From: Stagnihabitans sp043738565
GTDB lineage: Bacteria > Pseudomonadota > Alphaproteobacteria > Rhodobacterales > Rhodobacteraceae
Length of the DNA stretch: 64,000 bases
Direction: 5' to 3'
NCBI GenBank assembly: GCA_043738565.1
Contig: JAYUGA010000151.1
Location: 1-64,000, forward strand
Shown piece by piece: positions 26,277 to 34,137 of the stretch. The translations under genes and the position numbers were made by a program. Positions within the stretch are counted from its first letter, which is position 1. Each line of letters begins with the position of its first letter. The notes below the pieces were generated by a model that searched no databases, was not told the origin of the DNA, and was given only the letters and a program-made list of their open reading frames with translations.

Positions 26277-26678
26277 TCAATGCAACGCCGACTCCAGTCG
26301 CAACCGCACATCCGCAGGCAACCGCGCCGGATGGCCAGCCTCTGTCAAACATACCAGTATCACCTGCGCCGCAAACAGCTTTTCGGCGCCGCGAAAAATC
26401 TCCTGCTCCAGCACGATCCGCGCCCCCGTGACCGCGATCACCCCGGTTTCCACCCGCAATTCGTCGTCAAACTTCGCCGGCCGCAGGTAGTCCGCCTCGA
26501 CCCGCCGGACCGCAAACACCAGCCCGGCCTCGGCCCTCAGCCGACCCTGATCCACGCCCAGACTGCGCACCCATTCGGTCCGCGCCCGCTCTATGAATTT
26601 CAGGTAGTTGGCGTAATAGACGATTCCGGCCAGATCGGTATCCTCATAGTAGATGCGCAACCCGAACACGTGGCTCAC
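26277..26678 (-). CDS. ybgC: Acyl-CoA thioesterase YbgC, Tol-Pal associated
   Basis: 133 aa hot-dog fold thioesterase. The catalytic motif YYEDTDLAGIVYYANYLKFIERARTEW is present, with the conserved Asp and the Tyr/His-type region. The start is GTG at 26678, which overlaps the stop of the preceding gene as GTGA. YbgC is the usual first gene of tol-pal clusters; in E. coli it acts on acyl-CoA or acyl-ACP in phospholipid metabolism. 187 nt with a palindromic repeat separate it from tolQ. Confidence 0.94.
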   Translation of the reverse strand: MSHVFGLRIYYEDTDLAGIVYYANYLKFIERARTEWVRSLGVDQGRLRAEAGLVFAVRRVEADYLRPAKFDDELRVETGVIAVTGARIVLEQEIFRGAEKLFAAQVILVCLTEAGHPARLPADVRLRLESALH

Positions 26679-27073
26679 GGCTGCACGATCTCGGCCAATC
26701 CCGGTGGCAGGTCCGCCGGATCGCCCCAGACCTGCACGCCGTCCGCGTCGCGCAGCACCGCCACAACCTTGCCCGAAGCCTGCGAAATCGCTACGCCGCC
26801 CCTCACGTCGCCGCATTGATGCGGGGCGCAGCCGACCGCCACCACCCAGTCGCCCTGCTGCGCAATCGGGTCCGCCACCACCACCGCATCCTGCAACCGC
26901 TGCAAATCCGCCCTCCCCAACAGCGCGACCAGCGGCTCCCGCCACTCGGCCGATTGCACCAGATCATAGGGCGCCTTGCCGATCCAGTCCGCCGCCTCCG
27001 CCCAGGCGGTTCCTGCCAGCGCCACTCCAGCCATGAGCGCCAATGGCAAAGCCAGAAACAACCAGCGCAGCAT
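26675..27073 (-). CDS. Secreted Ivy-like protein (putative c-type lysozyme inhibitor)
   Basis: 132 aa. It has a signal peptide (MLRWLFLALPLALMAGVALA, cleavage likely after AWA), then a domain with PYDLVQSAEWREPLVALLG and the pair of cysteines in VAVGCAPHQCGD. This resembles the Ivy inhibitor loop CKPHDC and its surrounding arrangement (YDL...W...F). ATG 27073 has GAGGAG upstream. Ivy proteins protect peptidoglycan from c-type lysozymes or the cell's own lytic transglycosylases in the periplasm. Coupling to ybgC (4-nt overlap) places it at the head of the envelope operon. The Ivy assignment rests on the motif and overall pattern, so it is moderate. Confidence 0.6.
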   Translation of the reverse strand: MLRWLFLALPLALMAGVALAGTAWAEAADWIGKAPYDLVQSAEWREPLVALLGRADLQRLQDAVVVADPIAQQGDWVVAVGCAPHQCGDVRGGVAISQASGKVVAVLRDADGVQVWGDPADLPPGLAEIVQP

Positions 27074-27137
27074 CCCGCCTCTCCTCTTTCCCAGCCCAGC
27101 CCAGCCTAAAGCCTGATCCGGCCAATTTGCATCAAAT

Positions 27138-27172
27138 TTCGCTTCATCTTGGCCGAAATACTCGCTTGCGAC
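27138..27172 (-). repeat. Dispersed terminator-like repeat
   Basis: Reads leftward GCGAGTATTTCGGCCAAGAT then GAAG: the TATTT-(G/C)GCCAAGATGAA tail shared with copies at 36560, 54991 and 61800. It lies 37 nt after the stop of the 27209-27829 gene in the same orientation. This copy lacks a clear GC stem. Confidence 0.6.
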
Positions 27173-27208
27173 CCAGATCAAAGGCTGCGGCAGTTCTCGT
27201 GGCTTGCC

Positions 27209-27829
27209 TCACGCCCGCCCGATCCGCGCCGCCAGCCGCAACGCAGGGGCGGCATCCCGCGCCGCCTCCGGCAGCACCCGGTCATAGCCCGCCCGGATCA
27301 CCGCCGCGATCTCGGGCCGCAGCACCGCCCGACCGCTGACCCGCGCCAGTGGCGAACCACTGCCAAACGCCCGGTCCGACCACAGGCAGATCACCTGCAC
27401 CGCCCGCGCCAGCGCCAGATCTTCGGCAGGCACGGCCGTCAGCGCCGCATCCATCCGCAGAAACACAAAGGCCGCCTTGGTCGCGCCCGAGGCTTCAAAC
27501 CGGAACAGCCGGTACTGGTTCGCCGCCCGCGCCTCCAGCCTTGCGCACAAGACAGCAAGCTCCGGCACCAGATGATCCAGCCCCGGCACCACCAGCAATT
27601 CCGCCCAGTCGCGCAGGAAAAACACCATCAGGTTGGCACCCAGTTCGGGGTCGGTCCCGGCCGTCCGGTGGCCCGCCATCAGCACAACCGCCTCGATCGC
27701 GCCTTTGACCACCGCCAAGGTCGCATCCGCGACGAAAAACACCACCGGCACGATCGGCCGCCCCCAGCGGGTGAACAGATAGGACCCGTCGCTCCGGGTG
27801 AACAGCGCTGCCACCGCCTCTGCATTCAT
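27209..27829 (-). CDS. Conserved hypothetical protein
   Basis: 206 aa, not recognised as a named family. The sequence is soluble-looking with alternating Ala-rich helices. Identifiable stretches are FTRWGRPIVPVVFFVADATL, VLMAGHRTAGTDPELGANLM and VLPEAARDAAPALRLAARIG. Composition and codon use match its neighbours and the frame is intact, so it is probably a real lineage-conserved gene. It ends 136 nt upstream of the Ivy-like gene with a repeat between them, and begins 7 nt after the end of the broken isochorismatase gene. Confidence 0.7.
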   Translation of the reverse strand: MNAEAVAALFTRSDGSYLFTRWGRPIVPVVFFVADATLAVVKGAIEAVVLMAGHRTAGTDPELGANLMVFFLRDWAELLVVPGLDHLVPELAVLCARLEARAANQYRLFRFEASGATKAAFVFLRMDAALTAVPAEDLALARAVQVICLWSDRAFGSGSPLARVSGRAVLRPEIAAVIRAGYDRVLPEAARDAAPALRLAARIGRA

Positions 27830-27835
27830 CTCACG

Positions 27836-28395
27836 TCAACCCGCAGACACTTCCGCCACGACCTCGTCGCTCGATACCACCCGCGCGAATTCGCCGTCCA
27901 GATTGGCCAGCGTCAGCGCCAGCACATTTGCCGCAGGCAGCACCCGGCCGTCGCGCATTGTCTTCTGGAAATTGATCAGCGCATCGCCGACAACCCTTGT
28001 GTCAAACCCCAGATTGCCCGCCATCCGCGCCGTGCTTTCCACGCAGTAGTTCGCAGCCCCGCCGCACAGCACCAGCCGCTCCTGCCGGCACCGCGCAGCA
28101 TCGCCTCCAGCCCGGTGCCGATGAACGCGGACGAGCCGTGCTTGATCACCACCGCCTCACCCTCGACCGGCATGGCCACCGCCATCGGGGCCGCCAGCGG
28201 ATTCTCGGCATGAAAACTGTCCGTCGGGTCCAGCCCGTGGTGATGGACATGCACCACGGGCAGACCAGCGGCGCGAAACGCCGCAATCAACCCGCCGATC
28301 CGCAGGTCCGCCTCTGGGTTGGCCCAAGGCTAGCCCGCGTCACGGTCCGCGACGAAAGCCTGCTGCGTGTCGATCACCACCAACGTCGGTGTCAT
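27836..28395 (-). pseudogene. Isochorismatase-family cysteine hydrolase, amber codon plus frameshift
   Basis: From ATG 28395 the frame reads MTPTLVVIDTQQAFVADRDA with the catalytic Asp in VIDTQQ. It meets TAG at 28332-28330 (codon 22), then continues in phase as PWANPEADLRIGGLIAAFRA, VVHVHHHGLDPTDSFH and the catalytic-Lys segment VVIKHGSSAFIGTGLEAML. Around 28085-28110 the reading shifts by one base into LVLCGGAANYCVESTARMA, which contains the nucleophile Cys of the family, and runs to 27836. Both lesions are required for no frame to be complete. The family includes nicotinamidases and pyrazinamidases. The next gene upstream (DUF1993) stops 3 nt before its ATG. Confidence 0.85.
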
Positions 28396-28398
28396 GGC

Positions 28399-28887
28399 TC
28401 AGTACCCGATGAAATCGCCCTTGCCGACCTGCACGCCATTGGCCCGCAGAATGTCATGCGCGGTCGCCATGTGGAAATAGAAGTTCGGAATGGCGATGCT
28501 GTAGAAATAGTCCGAAGCATCCAGCACGCGGTCCTGTCCGCCCTGCTTGATCGTGACCTTGCGGCCTTCAGCGCCCTCAAACGCGCTGGCGGGAACCGAG
28601 GCCATGAAGGCGATGGTCTTGGCAATCCGCTCTTGCAACTCGCCCAGCGTGGTTTCCACATCCGCCATCGACGGGTTTTCGACCTGCCCCAGCCGCGCCG
28701 TGGCACCCTTGGCATGGTCGCAGGCGATGGTGACCTGCCGCCAGAACGGCAGCATATCGGCGATCAGCCGCAGTTGCGGGATGACCTCGGGCTTGATCTT
28801 GTGCGCCTCGGCATGGGCCTCGGCCTTTTCAAGAATCTTGGTCAGCGCCGTCAGCGAACGGGTAAAGCCGGGAACCGGGTTGAGCAT
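28399..28887 (-). CDS. DUF1993 family protein
   Basis: 162 aa. The sequence has the DUF1993 pattern: LNPVPGFTRSLTALTKILEK, IADMLPFWRQVTIACDHAKG, and the end FYFHMATAHDILRANGVQVG followed by DFIG. Structures of the family are four-helix bundles related to DinB. No enzyme activity is known. It stops 3 nt before the broken hydrolase gene and follows the decarboxylase with a 63-nt gap. Confidence 0.85.
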   Translation of the reverse strand: MLNPVPGFTRSLTALTKILEKAEAHAEAHKIKPEVIPQLRLIADMLPFWRQVTIACDHAKGATARLGQVENPSMADVETTLGELQERIAKTIAFMASVPASAFEGAEGRKVTIKQGGQDRVLDASDYFYSIAIPNFYFHMATAHDILRANGVQVGKGDFIGY

Positions 28888-28950
28888 GGGAACCTCTCAG
28901 GTGAATGGAGGCCGCAGATGGCGCGTTTTCCGCGGCAAAGGCAAGCGCCC

Positions 28951-30405
28951 TTACCTTGTCTGCAACTGCCGCCCCCAGCGCAGCACTTCCGCCACCAGCA
29001 ACGCCAGATCGGCCTTTGTCGTACGGTGATTGGTGATCGCCGCCCGCAGCGAATGCCGCCCGGCCAGCGTGGTATCCGTCGGCACCGCCACCCCGCTTTC
29101 CTGAATGCGCAGCATGATTTCCGTGTTCAGCGCCTTCAACTCAGCCTCGGTGCCGCCGCGCCCGCGATAGCGGAAACAGACGATATTGATCACCACCGGG
29201 GCCATCAGTTCCAACTCAGGCTCCGCTGTGACCAGCCCCGCCAGATAGCGCCCCAGCCCGATATGCTGATCAATCAGCGCACCAAACTTGGCCACGCCCT
29301 GTTCCTTCAGCGACATCCACAGCTTCAACGCCTTGAATCCGCGCGACAGGTCATAACCGAAATCCGCCAGAAACTCGCCCGCCGCCACGCCGCGCGGCTG
29401 TTCCTCCAGATAGGCCCCGTGCAGGTTGAACGCCGCGAAATGCCGCTTGCCGTCCCGCACCAGCGCACAGCCGCATTCAAACGGCGTCTGCAACCATTTG
29501 TGCGGGTCCAGCGCCAGCGAATCCGCGTCCTCGATCCCCGCCACCAAGGCCCGGTTTTCCGGCGCCAGCCGCACCAGCGCCCCGATGCAGCCATCGACGT
29601 GAAACCACAGACCCTCCGCCCGGCACAGCGCGCCAATCGCCAGCAGATCGTCCATCGACCCGGTGTTGGTGGTGCCTGCCGTGGCGATCACGCAGGCCGG
29701 TTTCACCCCCGCCGCCCGGTCTTCCGCCACCATCCGCGCCAGCGCCGCCACATCCATGCCGAACGCCGCATCCACCGGCACCAGCCGCAGGCTGCGGCTG
29801 CCCAGTCCCAACCCCTCCAGCGCCTTCTGATGCGCCGAATGCACCTGATCGGACGCATAGAACCGCAACGGCTGCGGCAGGTTGGTCACCCCCTCGGCCC
29901 GCACATCCACCCCCGCCATCGCATTGCGCGCCACCGTCAGCCCGACCATATTCGCAATCGACCCGCCGCTGGTCAGCGTGCCGCTGGCACTGTCCGGAAA
30001 GCCCATCATGGATTTCAGCCAGCCCACCACCTGCCGGTCGGTCGCCGCCGCCGCCGTATCGCTGCCGCCCAGATTAGACCCCTCAATCGCGGCGATGAAA
30101 TCACCCAGGGCCCCGGTGAAATTGCTGCCGCCCATATACCAGCCGAAAAACCGCGGATGGATGGCGCCCATCGGATAGCGCAGCAGGTTGTCCTGCATCT
30201 CGGCATAAACATCGGCCAGCGGCGTCGGAACCTCCGGAATCTGCGTCAGGTAGGTTGCGCGCACATCTTGCGGCATCGGCTGCCAGACCGCGCGGCTGCG
30301 CACGCCCTCCAGATGGTCCACCGCGTCATCCACGATCCGGTGCGCCACCGCCCGGGCCGCCGTCCAGTCGTCGGGGTCAAGACTGATTTCCGGTGGGTTC
30401 TGCAT
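28951..30405 (-). CDS. Group II pyridoxal-dependent decarboxylase
   Basis: About 484 aa from ATG 30405 (MQNPPEISLDPDDW). Landmarks: HPRFFGWYMGGSNFTGALGD, TLTSGGSIANMVGL (phosphate binding), WFHVDGCIGALVRLAPENRA and the PLP-lysine motif LALDPHKWLQTPFECGCALV. This is the aromatic-L-amino-acid/glutamate decarboxylase-like family, in which the substrate is not predictable. Its start region overlaps the relic of a LysR gene on the same strand. Confidence 0.88.
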   Translation of the reverse strand: MQNPPEISLDPDDWTAARAVAHRIVDDAVDHLEGVRSRAVWQPMPQDVRATYLTQIPEVPTPLADVYAEMQDNLLRYPMGAIHPRFFGWYMGGSNFTGALGDFIAAIEGSNLGGSDTAAAATDRQVVGWLKSMMGFPDSASGTLTSGGSIANMVGLTVARNAMAGVDVRAEGVTNLPQPLRFYASDQVHSAHQKALEGLGLGSRSLRLVPVDAAFGMDVAALARMVAEDRAAGVKPACVIATAGTTNTGSMDDLLAIGALCRAEGLWFHVDGCIGALVRLAPENRALVAGIEDADSLALDPHKWLQTPFECGCALVRDGKRHFAAFNLHGAYLEEQPRGVAAGEFLADFGYDLSRGFKALKLWMSLKEQGVAKFGALIDQHIGLGRYLAGLVTAEPELELMAPVVINIVCFRYRGRGGTEAELKALNTEIMLRIQESGVAVPTDTTLAGRHSLRAAITNHRTTKADLALLVAEVLRWGRQLQTR

Positions 30406-30649
30406 GTCTGGCTCCAATTTGTCCGGCACCGCCAAGAGCGAACGGCTTTAACCGGGAACCGGCCGAGCATCGAATCCTCTGCCTCAGAGAGGCTGGTTTG
30501 CCCGGCGAACGCAAGGGCGGACTGACCCGGCACCGCCGCAACGCGACGGGGGCAGGTTGTTGCAGCCGCACGCGACAGCAAAGTTGCCGCGACCAGGCTT
30601 TCGGCCTTGCGATGGGTCTCGACATATGCCCGCAGCACAATCTCGCGCA

Positions 30650-30856
30650 GCCAAACGGGCTGGGCTGCATCCGCCCACCGACCTTGACCAGTAAGGGATC
30701 ATCCACCCGTTCACGCAACCGTGCCGGCGCGTGGCGGATGGCAGAGGCGGTCTTGCGCAACCGGCCGGCCACCGCAATCACGCTGCCTTCCAGCATCAGC
30801 GCCTCGAAGACGACCAGCAGGGTCAGATCAAGCCGGTGAAGCTGAATTTCCTGCAT
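30650..30856 (-). pseudogene. LysR-family regulator, only the HTH remains
   Basis: From ATG 30856 the frame encodes LHRLDLTLLVVFEALMLEGS and ARLRERVDDPLLVKVGGRMQ, the winged-helix DNA-binding start of LysR regulators. After about 68 residues similarity is lost, and the frame continues as low-complexity sequence to 30377, where it runs into the decarboxylase start. The effector domain (about 200 aa) is missing. It may once have controlled the decarboxylase or the divergent sulfotransferase. Confidence 0.7.
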
Positions 30857-30908
30857 GTGCGTTGAAATCGTTTCGGTTGAAGGGAATCAGCGCCTGTGTC
30901 ACACCAAT

Positions 30909-30934
30909 TTTACGGTGCGAATTTACGGTGCGAA
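30909..30934. repeat. 13-bp perfect tandem repeat
   Basis: TTTACGGTGCGAA occurs twice without a gap, 33 nt before the sulfotransferase ATG and 52 nt from the LysR relic. It is positioned as an operator, or it could be a slippage product. No other copy was seen. Confidence 0.7.
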
Positions 30935-30967
30935 AATTCCAACAGGTAGAAAAAAGGAACCCATGCC

Positions 30968-31612
30968 ATGGGATTGAAAGTCATAGGCTCCGGCTTTGGC
31001 CGGACCGGAACGATGTCTACCAAACTGGCCTTGGAACAACTGGGCCTCGGCCCCTGTCACCATATGGTCGAGGTGATGGGCAACCCGGCCCAACCCGCTT
31101 TCTGGGCCGCTTTGGCCGCAGGGGAGGAGGTGGATTGGGCCGAAGTATTTGAAGGCTACAACTCCCAGGTCGATTTTCCGGGAGCAGCTGTCTGGCATGA
31201 AACCTCGAACGCCTTCCCGAACGCCAAAGTCATCCATACTGAACGGCCCGAGGACGAATGGTGGATCAGCTACAGCGCAACGATCGGCAAGTTCTTCGAC
31301 CAGCGGCCGAACATCCCGCTGCCGCCTCCCATCGCCGCGATCTTTGAGACGATGGAGAAGCTGCTGCTCCAGAACATCCTAGGTGGCAAGCTGGACCGTG
31401 ACCTTGCCATTGCGGCCTACCGCAAGAACAACGCCAAGGTCCGCGAAGTGATCCCGGCGGATCGTCTGCTGGTCTTCACCCCTACAGATGGCTGGACACC
31501 GCTGTGTCGCTTTCTGAACGTGCCTGTGCCTGCCAACGCTTTCCCGCGCAGCAATGCCCGCGATGAATTCTGGGCGCATTTTGGGGGGGAACCCATCGCA
31601 GCCGTAGCCTGA
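30968..31612 (+). CDS. Sulfotransferase family protein
   Basis: 214 aa. The 5'-phosphosulfate-binding loop GSGFGRTGTMSTKLALEQLG is at the N terminus, and the 3'-phosphate-binding segment KVIHTERPEDEWWISYSAT near residue 90. This corresponds to the single-domain PAPS-dependent sulfotransferases similar to P-loop NTPase enzymes in alphaproteobacteria. The acceptor is unknown. AAGGAA lies 8 nt before the ATG. Composition is slightly less GC-rich than its neighbours. It stands alone and converges with argF. Confidence 0.82.
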   Translation: MGLKVIGSGFGRTGTMSTKLALEQLGLGPCHHMVEVMGNPAQPAFWAALAAGEEVDWAEVFEGYNSQVDFPGAAVWHETSNAFPNAKVIHTERPEDEWWISYSATIGKFFDQRPNIPLPPPIAAIFETMEKLLLQNILGGKLDRDLAIAAYRKNNAKVREVIPADRLLVFTPTDGWTPLCRFLNVPVPANAFPRSNARDEFWAHFGGEPIAAVA

Positions 31613-31660
31613 GTGGAAGCGACACGCCCTGTCGGACCCTGCGGCAGGGCACCAAGTCAT

Positions 31661-32587
31661 TCACAGCCCCAGACACCAGCGCATCACCGCCTTTTGCGCG
31701 TGCAGCCGGTTTTCCGCCTCGTCAAACACCACCGAATGCGGCCCGTCCATCACCGCACTTGTCACCTCGTCGTTGCGGTGCGCGGGCAGGCAATGCATGA
31801 ACAAGGCATCCGGCTTGGCATGGGCCATCAGCGCATCGTTGACCTGATAGGGCGACAACTGATTGTGCCGCCGCTCCTTGGCGCTTTCCGGGTCGTGCAT
31901 CGAAACCCAGGTGTCCGTGACCACCAGATCGGCACCGGCAACTGCCTTCATCGGATCCCGCTCGATCACCACCCGCGCGCCACGGCCGCGCGCAAAGCCC
32001 AAGGCCTTGTCCTCGGGATCCAGAGGCTCCGGCCCGGTGAAGGTGAAATCGAACCCGAACTGCCCCGCCGCATGCAGGAAACTGGCGCAGACATTGTTGC
32101 CATCGCCCGCCCAGACCACCTGCCTGCCCGCAATCGGCCCGCGATGTTCCTCATACGTCATCACATCCGCCATGATCTGACAGGGATGGGTCCGGTTGGT
32201 CAGCCCGTTGATCACCGGCACCGTCGCATGTTCGGCCATCTCCAGCAGGGTCTGCTCCTCAAAGGTGCGGATCATGATCAGATCGACATAACGGCTGAGA
32301 ACCCGTGCCGTGTCGGCAATCGTCTCGCCGTGGCCAAGCTGCATCTCCTTGCCCGACAGCACCATCGTCTGCCCGCCCATCTGGCGCACGCCGACGTCAA
32401 AAGACACCCGGGTCCGGGTCGAGGGCTTCTCAAAGATCAACGCCACCATCCGCCCCGCCAAAGGTTGCTGATCGTCCGCCTCGCCCTTGGGCCGCCCCAG
32501 TCGCGCGGTCTTCATCGCTTGCGCCGAATTGATCATGCCCCGCAGATCGGCGGCATCGGTTTTGTGTATGTCCAGAAAATGTTTCAT
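31661..32587 (-). CDS. argF: Ornithine carbamoyltransferase
   Basis: 308 aa from ATG 32587 (MKHFLDIHKTDAADLRGMIN). Carbamoyl-phosphate site STRTR in EKPSTRTRVSFDVG, NGLTNRTHPCQIMADVMTYE, and the ornithine-site FMHCLPAHRNDEV. Makes citrulline in arginine synthesis. It follows argD on the same strand with a 78-nt gap that carries a dispersed hairpin repeat in the opposite orientation. Confidence 0.97.
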   Translation of the reverse strand: MKHFLDIHKTDAADLRGMINSAQAMKTARLGRPKGEADDQQPLAGRMVALIFEKPSTRTRVSFDVGVRQMGGQTMVLSGKEMQLGHGETIADTARVLSRYVDLIMIRTFEEQTLLEMAEHATVPVINGLTNRTHPCQIMADVMTYEEHRGPIAGRQVVWAGDGNNVCASFLHAAGQFGFDFTFTGPEPLDPEDKALGFARGRGARVVIERDPMKAVAGADLVVTDTWVSMHDPESAKERRHNQLSPYQVNDALMAHAKPDALFMHCLPAHRNDEVTSAVMDGPHSVVFDEAENRLHAQKAVMRWCLGL

Positions 32588-32611
32588 GGTTTTCTCTTGG
32601 ATAGGCCGGAC

Positions 32612-32663
32612 TGGGGGCCAGCCCCCAGGCCCCCGGGATATTTGGGCCAAAATGAAAGGGCAA
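32612..32663 (+). repeat. Dispersed hairpin repeat between argD and argF
   Basis: CTGGGGGCCAGCCCCCAG hairpin (7-bp GC stem), then CCCCCGGGATATTTGGGCCA and AAATGAAAGGG. It matches the copy inside tilS and lies between argD and argF; its T-run would act on the + strand. Confidence 0.75.
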
Positions 32664-32665
32664 GA

Positions 32666-33841
32666 TCAGAGCGTTCGTTCCACCGCCGCCGCCGCCCGGT
32701 CCAGCCGCGCCAGAGCCTCGGCAATATCGGCATCCGGAATGTTCAGCGCCGGCAAGAGCCGGATCACATTGTCCGCCGCAGGTATGGTGAGCAGATGTTC
32801 CGCATACCCTGCCTTGACGAAATCGGTATTCACCGCCCGGCACTTCAGCCCCAGGATCAGCCCCAGGCCGCGCACCGCTTCGAACACCGTCGGATGCGAG
32901 GCGACCAGCCCCTCCAGCCCTTGCCGGAACCGCGCTGCCTTGGCAGACACCTGATCCAGAAACGCCGGGTCCGCGATGATCTCCATCACGCGGGCCCCCA
33001 CCGCACACGCCAGCGGATTGCCGCCATAGGTCGAGCCATGCGTCCCCGCCACCATCCCGTTCGCGGCACCTTCGGTCGCCAGCACCGCGCCCAGCGGAAA
33101 GCCGCCGCCGATCCCCTTGGCGACCATCATGATGTCGGGGTAAACCCCCGCCCATTCATGCGCAAACAGCCGCCCGGTCCGCCCCATGCCGCACTGCACC
33201 TCGTCAAAGATCAACAGCGTCCCGGTGCTGTCACACAGATCGCGCAAGCCTTTCAGGCACTGATCCGGCACCACCCGAATGCCGCCTTCTCCCTGAATAG
33301 GCTCGAGGATCACCGCACAGGTCTGGTCGGTGATTGCCGCCCGCAGCGCCGCGTGATCGCCCCATTTCAGATGGACAAACCCCGGCATCAAAGGCCCAAA
33401 GCCGTTGACCATTTTCTCTGATCCCGCCGCCGCAATCGCGCCAGTAGACCGCCCGTGAAATGCGCCTTCAAAGGCGATGATCTGGCTCCGCTCCTGCCCC
33501 AGAGCATAAAAATGCCTGCGCGCCATCTTGATCGCCAGTTCGCAGGCCTCGGTCCCCGAATTGGTGAAAAACACCGTATCGGCAAATGTCGCCTCAACCA
33601 GCATTTCCGCCAGCCGCTCCTGCTCGGGGATGCGGTACAGGTTCGACACATGCCACAGCTTGCCCGCCTGTTCGGTCAGCGTTGCCACCAGTTGCGGGTT
33701 GGCATGGCCCAGCGAATTCACCGCAACTCCGGCGCCAAGGTCCAGATATCTGCTGCCATCCTCCGCCGTAAGCCAGGAACCCTCGCCAGAGACGAAGGCC
33801 ATCGGGGCGCGGTTGTAGGTCGGCAGAACAGCATTGATCAT
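32666..33841 (-). CDS. argD: Acetylornithine aminotransferase
   Basis: 391 aa from ATG 33841 (MINAVLPTYNRAPMAFVSGE), with GAAGGA upstream. Class III PLP aminotransferase motifs: FTNSGTEACELAIKMARRH, AFHGRSTGAIAAAGS, LIFDEVQCGMGRTGRLFAHE, MMVAKGIGGGFPLGA (PLP lysine) and THGSTYGGNPLACAV. It acts in arginine synthesis and possibly also in lysine synthesis as succinyl-DAP aminotransferase, relevant because dapD and dapE are also in this window and no dapC is seen. Transcribed ahead of argF. Confidence 0.96.
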   Translation of the reverse strand: MINAVLPTYNRAPMAFVSGEGSWLTAEDGSRYLDLGAGVAVNSLGHANPQLVATLTEQAGKLWHVSNLYRIPEQERLAEMLVEATFADTVFFTNSGTEACELAIKMARRHFYALGQERSQIIAFEGAFHGRSTGAIAAAGSEKMVNGFGPLMPGFVHLKWGDHAALRAAITDQTCAVILEPIQGEGGIRVVPDQCLKGLRDLCDSTGTLLIFDEVQCGMGRTGRLFAHEWAGVYPDIMMVAKGIGGGFPLGAVLATEGAANGMVAGTHGSTYGGNPLACAVGARVMEIIADPAFLDQVSAKAARFRQGLEGLVASHPTVFEAVRGLGLILGLKCRAVNTDFVKAGYAEHLLTIPAADNVIRLLPALNIPDADIAEALARLDRAAAAVERTL

Positions 33842-34137
33842 GGCAGTATCCTTCAGGTGCACTGAATGGGTGCCAAAGTGCGGCGCAAAGGTCAACGGAT
33901 TTGGGGGATGTGGCACAAGACCACGGGAGATCGGCCGCTTACGCTTGGGCGCGTCGGCGTCGGGGCAGGTACAGCGGGGCGCCATGCGTGATCATGCGCA
34001 GGGTGATAGGGCAGGCGCCGACAGGTGTAAAGGGGCTGTGAGGCGCGCAATTCACAACCCCGTTCCGGATCAGACTCGAGGTCCCGGATCGGGTCCGGGA
34101 CGGCGCGGTGTTTGGTGCAATGGCGGGAGCCAGCCGC

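Noticed and set aside
27997..30525. 842-codon open frame on the + strand
   Set aside because: It is antisense to the DUF1993 and decarboxylase genes and is a product of GC-rich codon positions; the encoded text is Arg/His/Pro-rich without domains.
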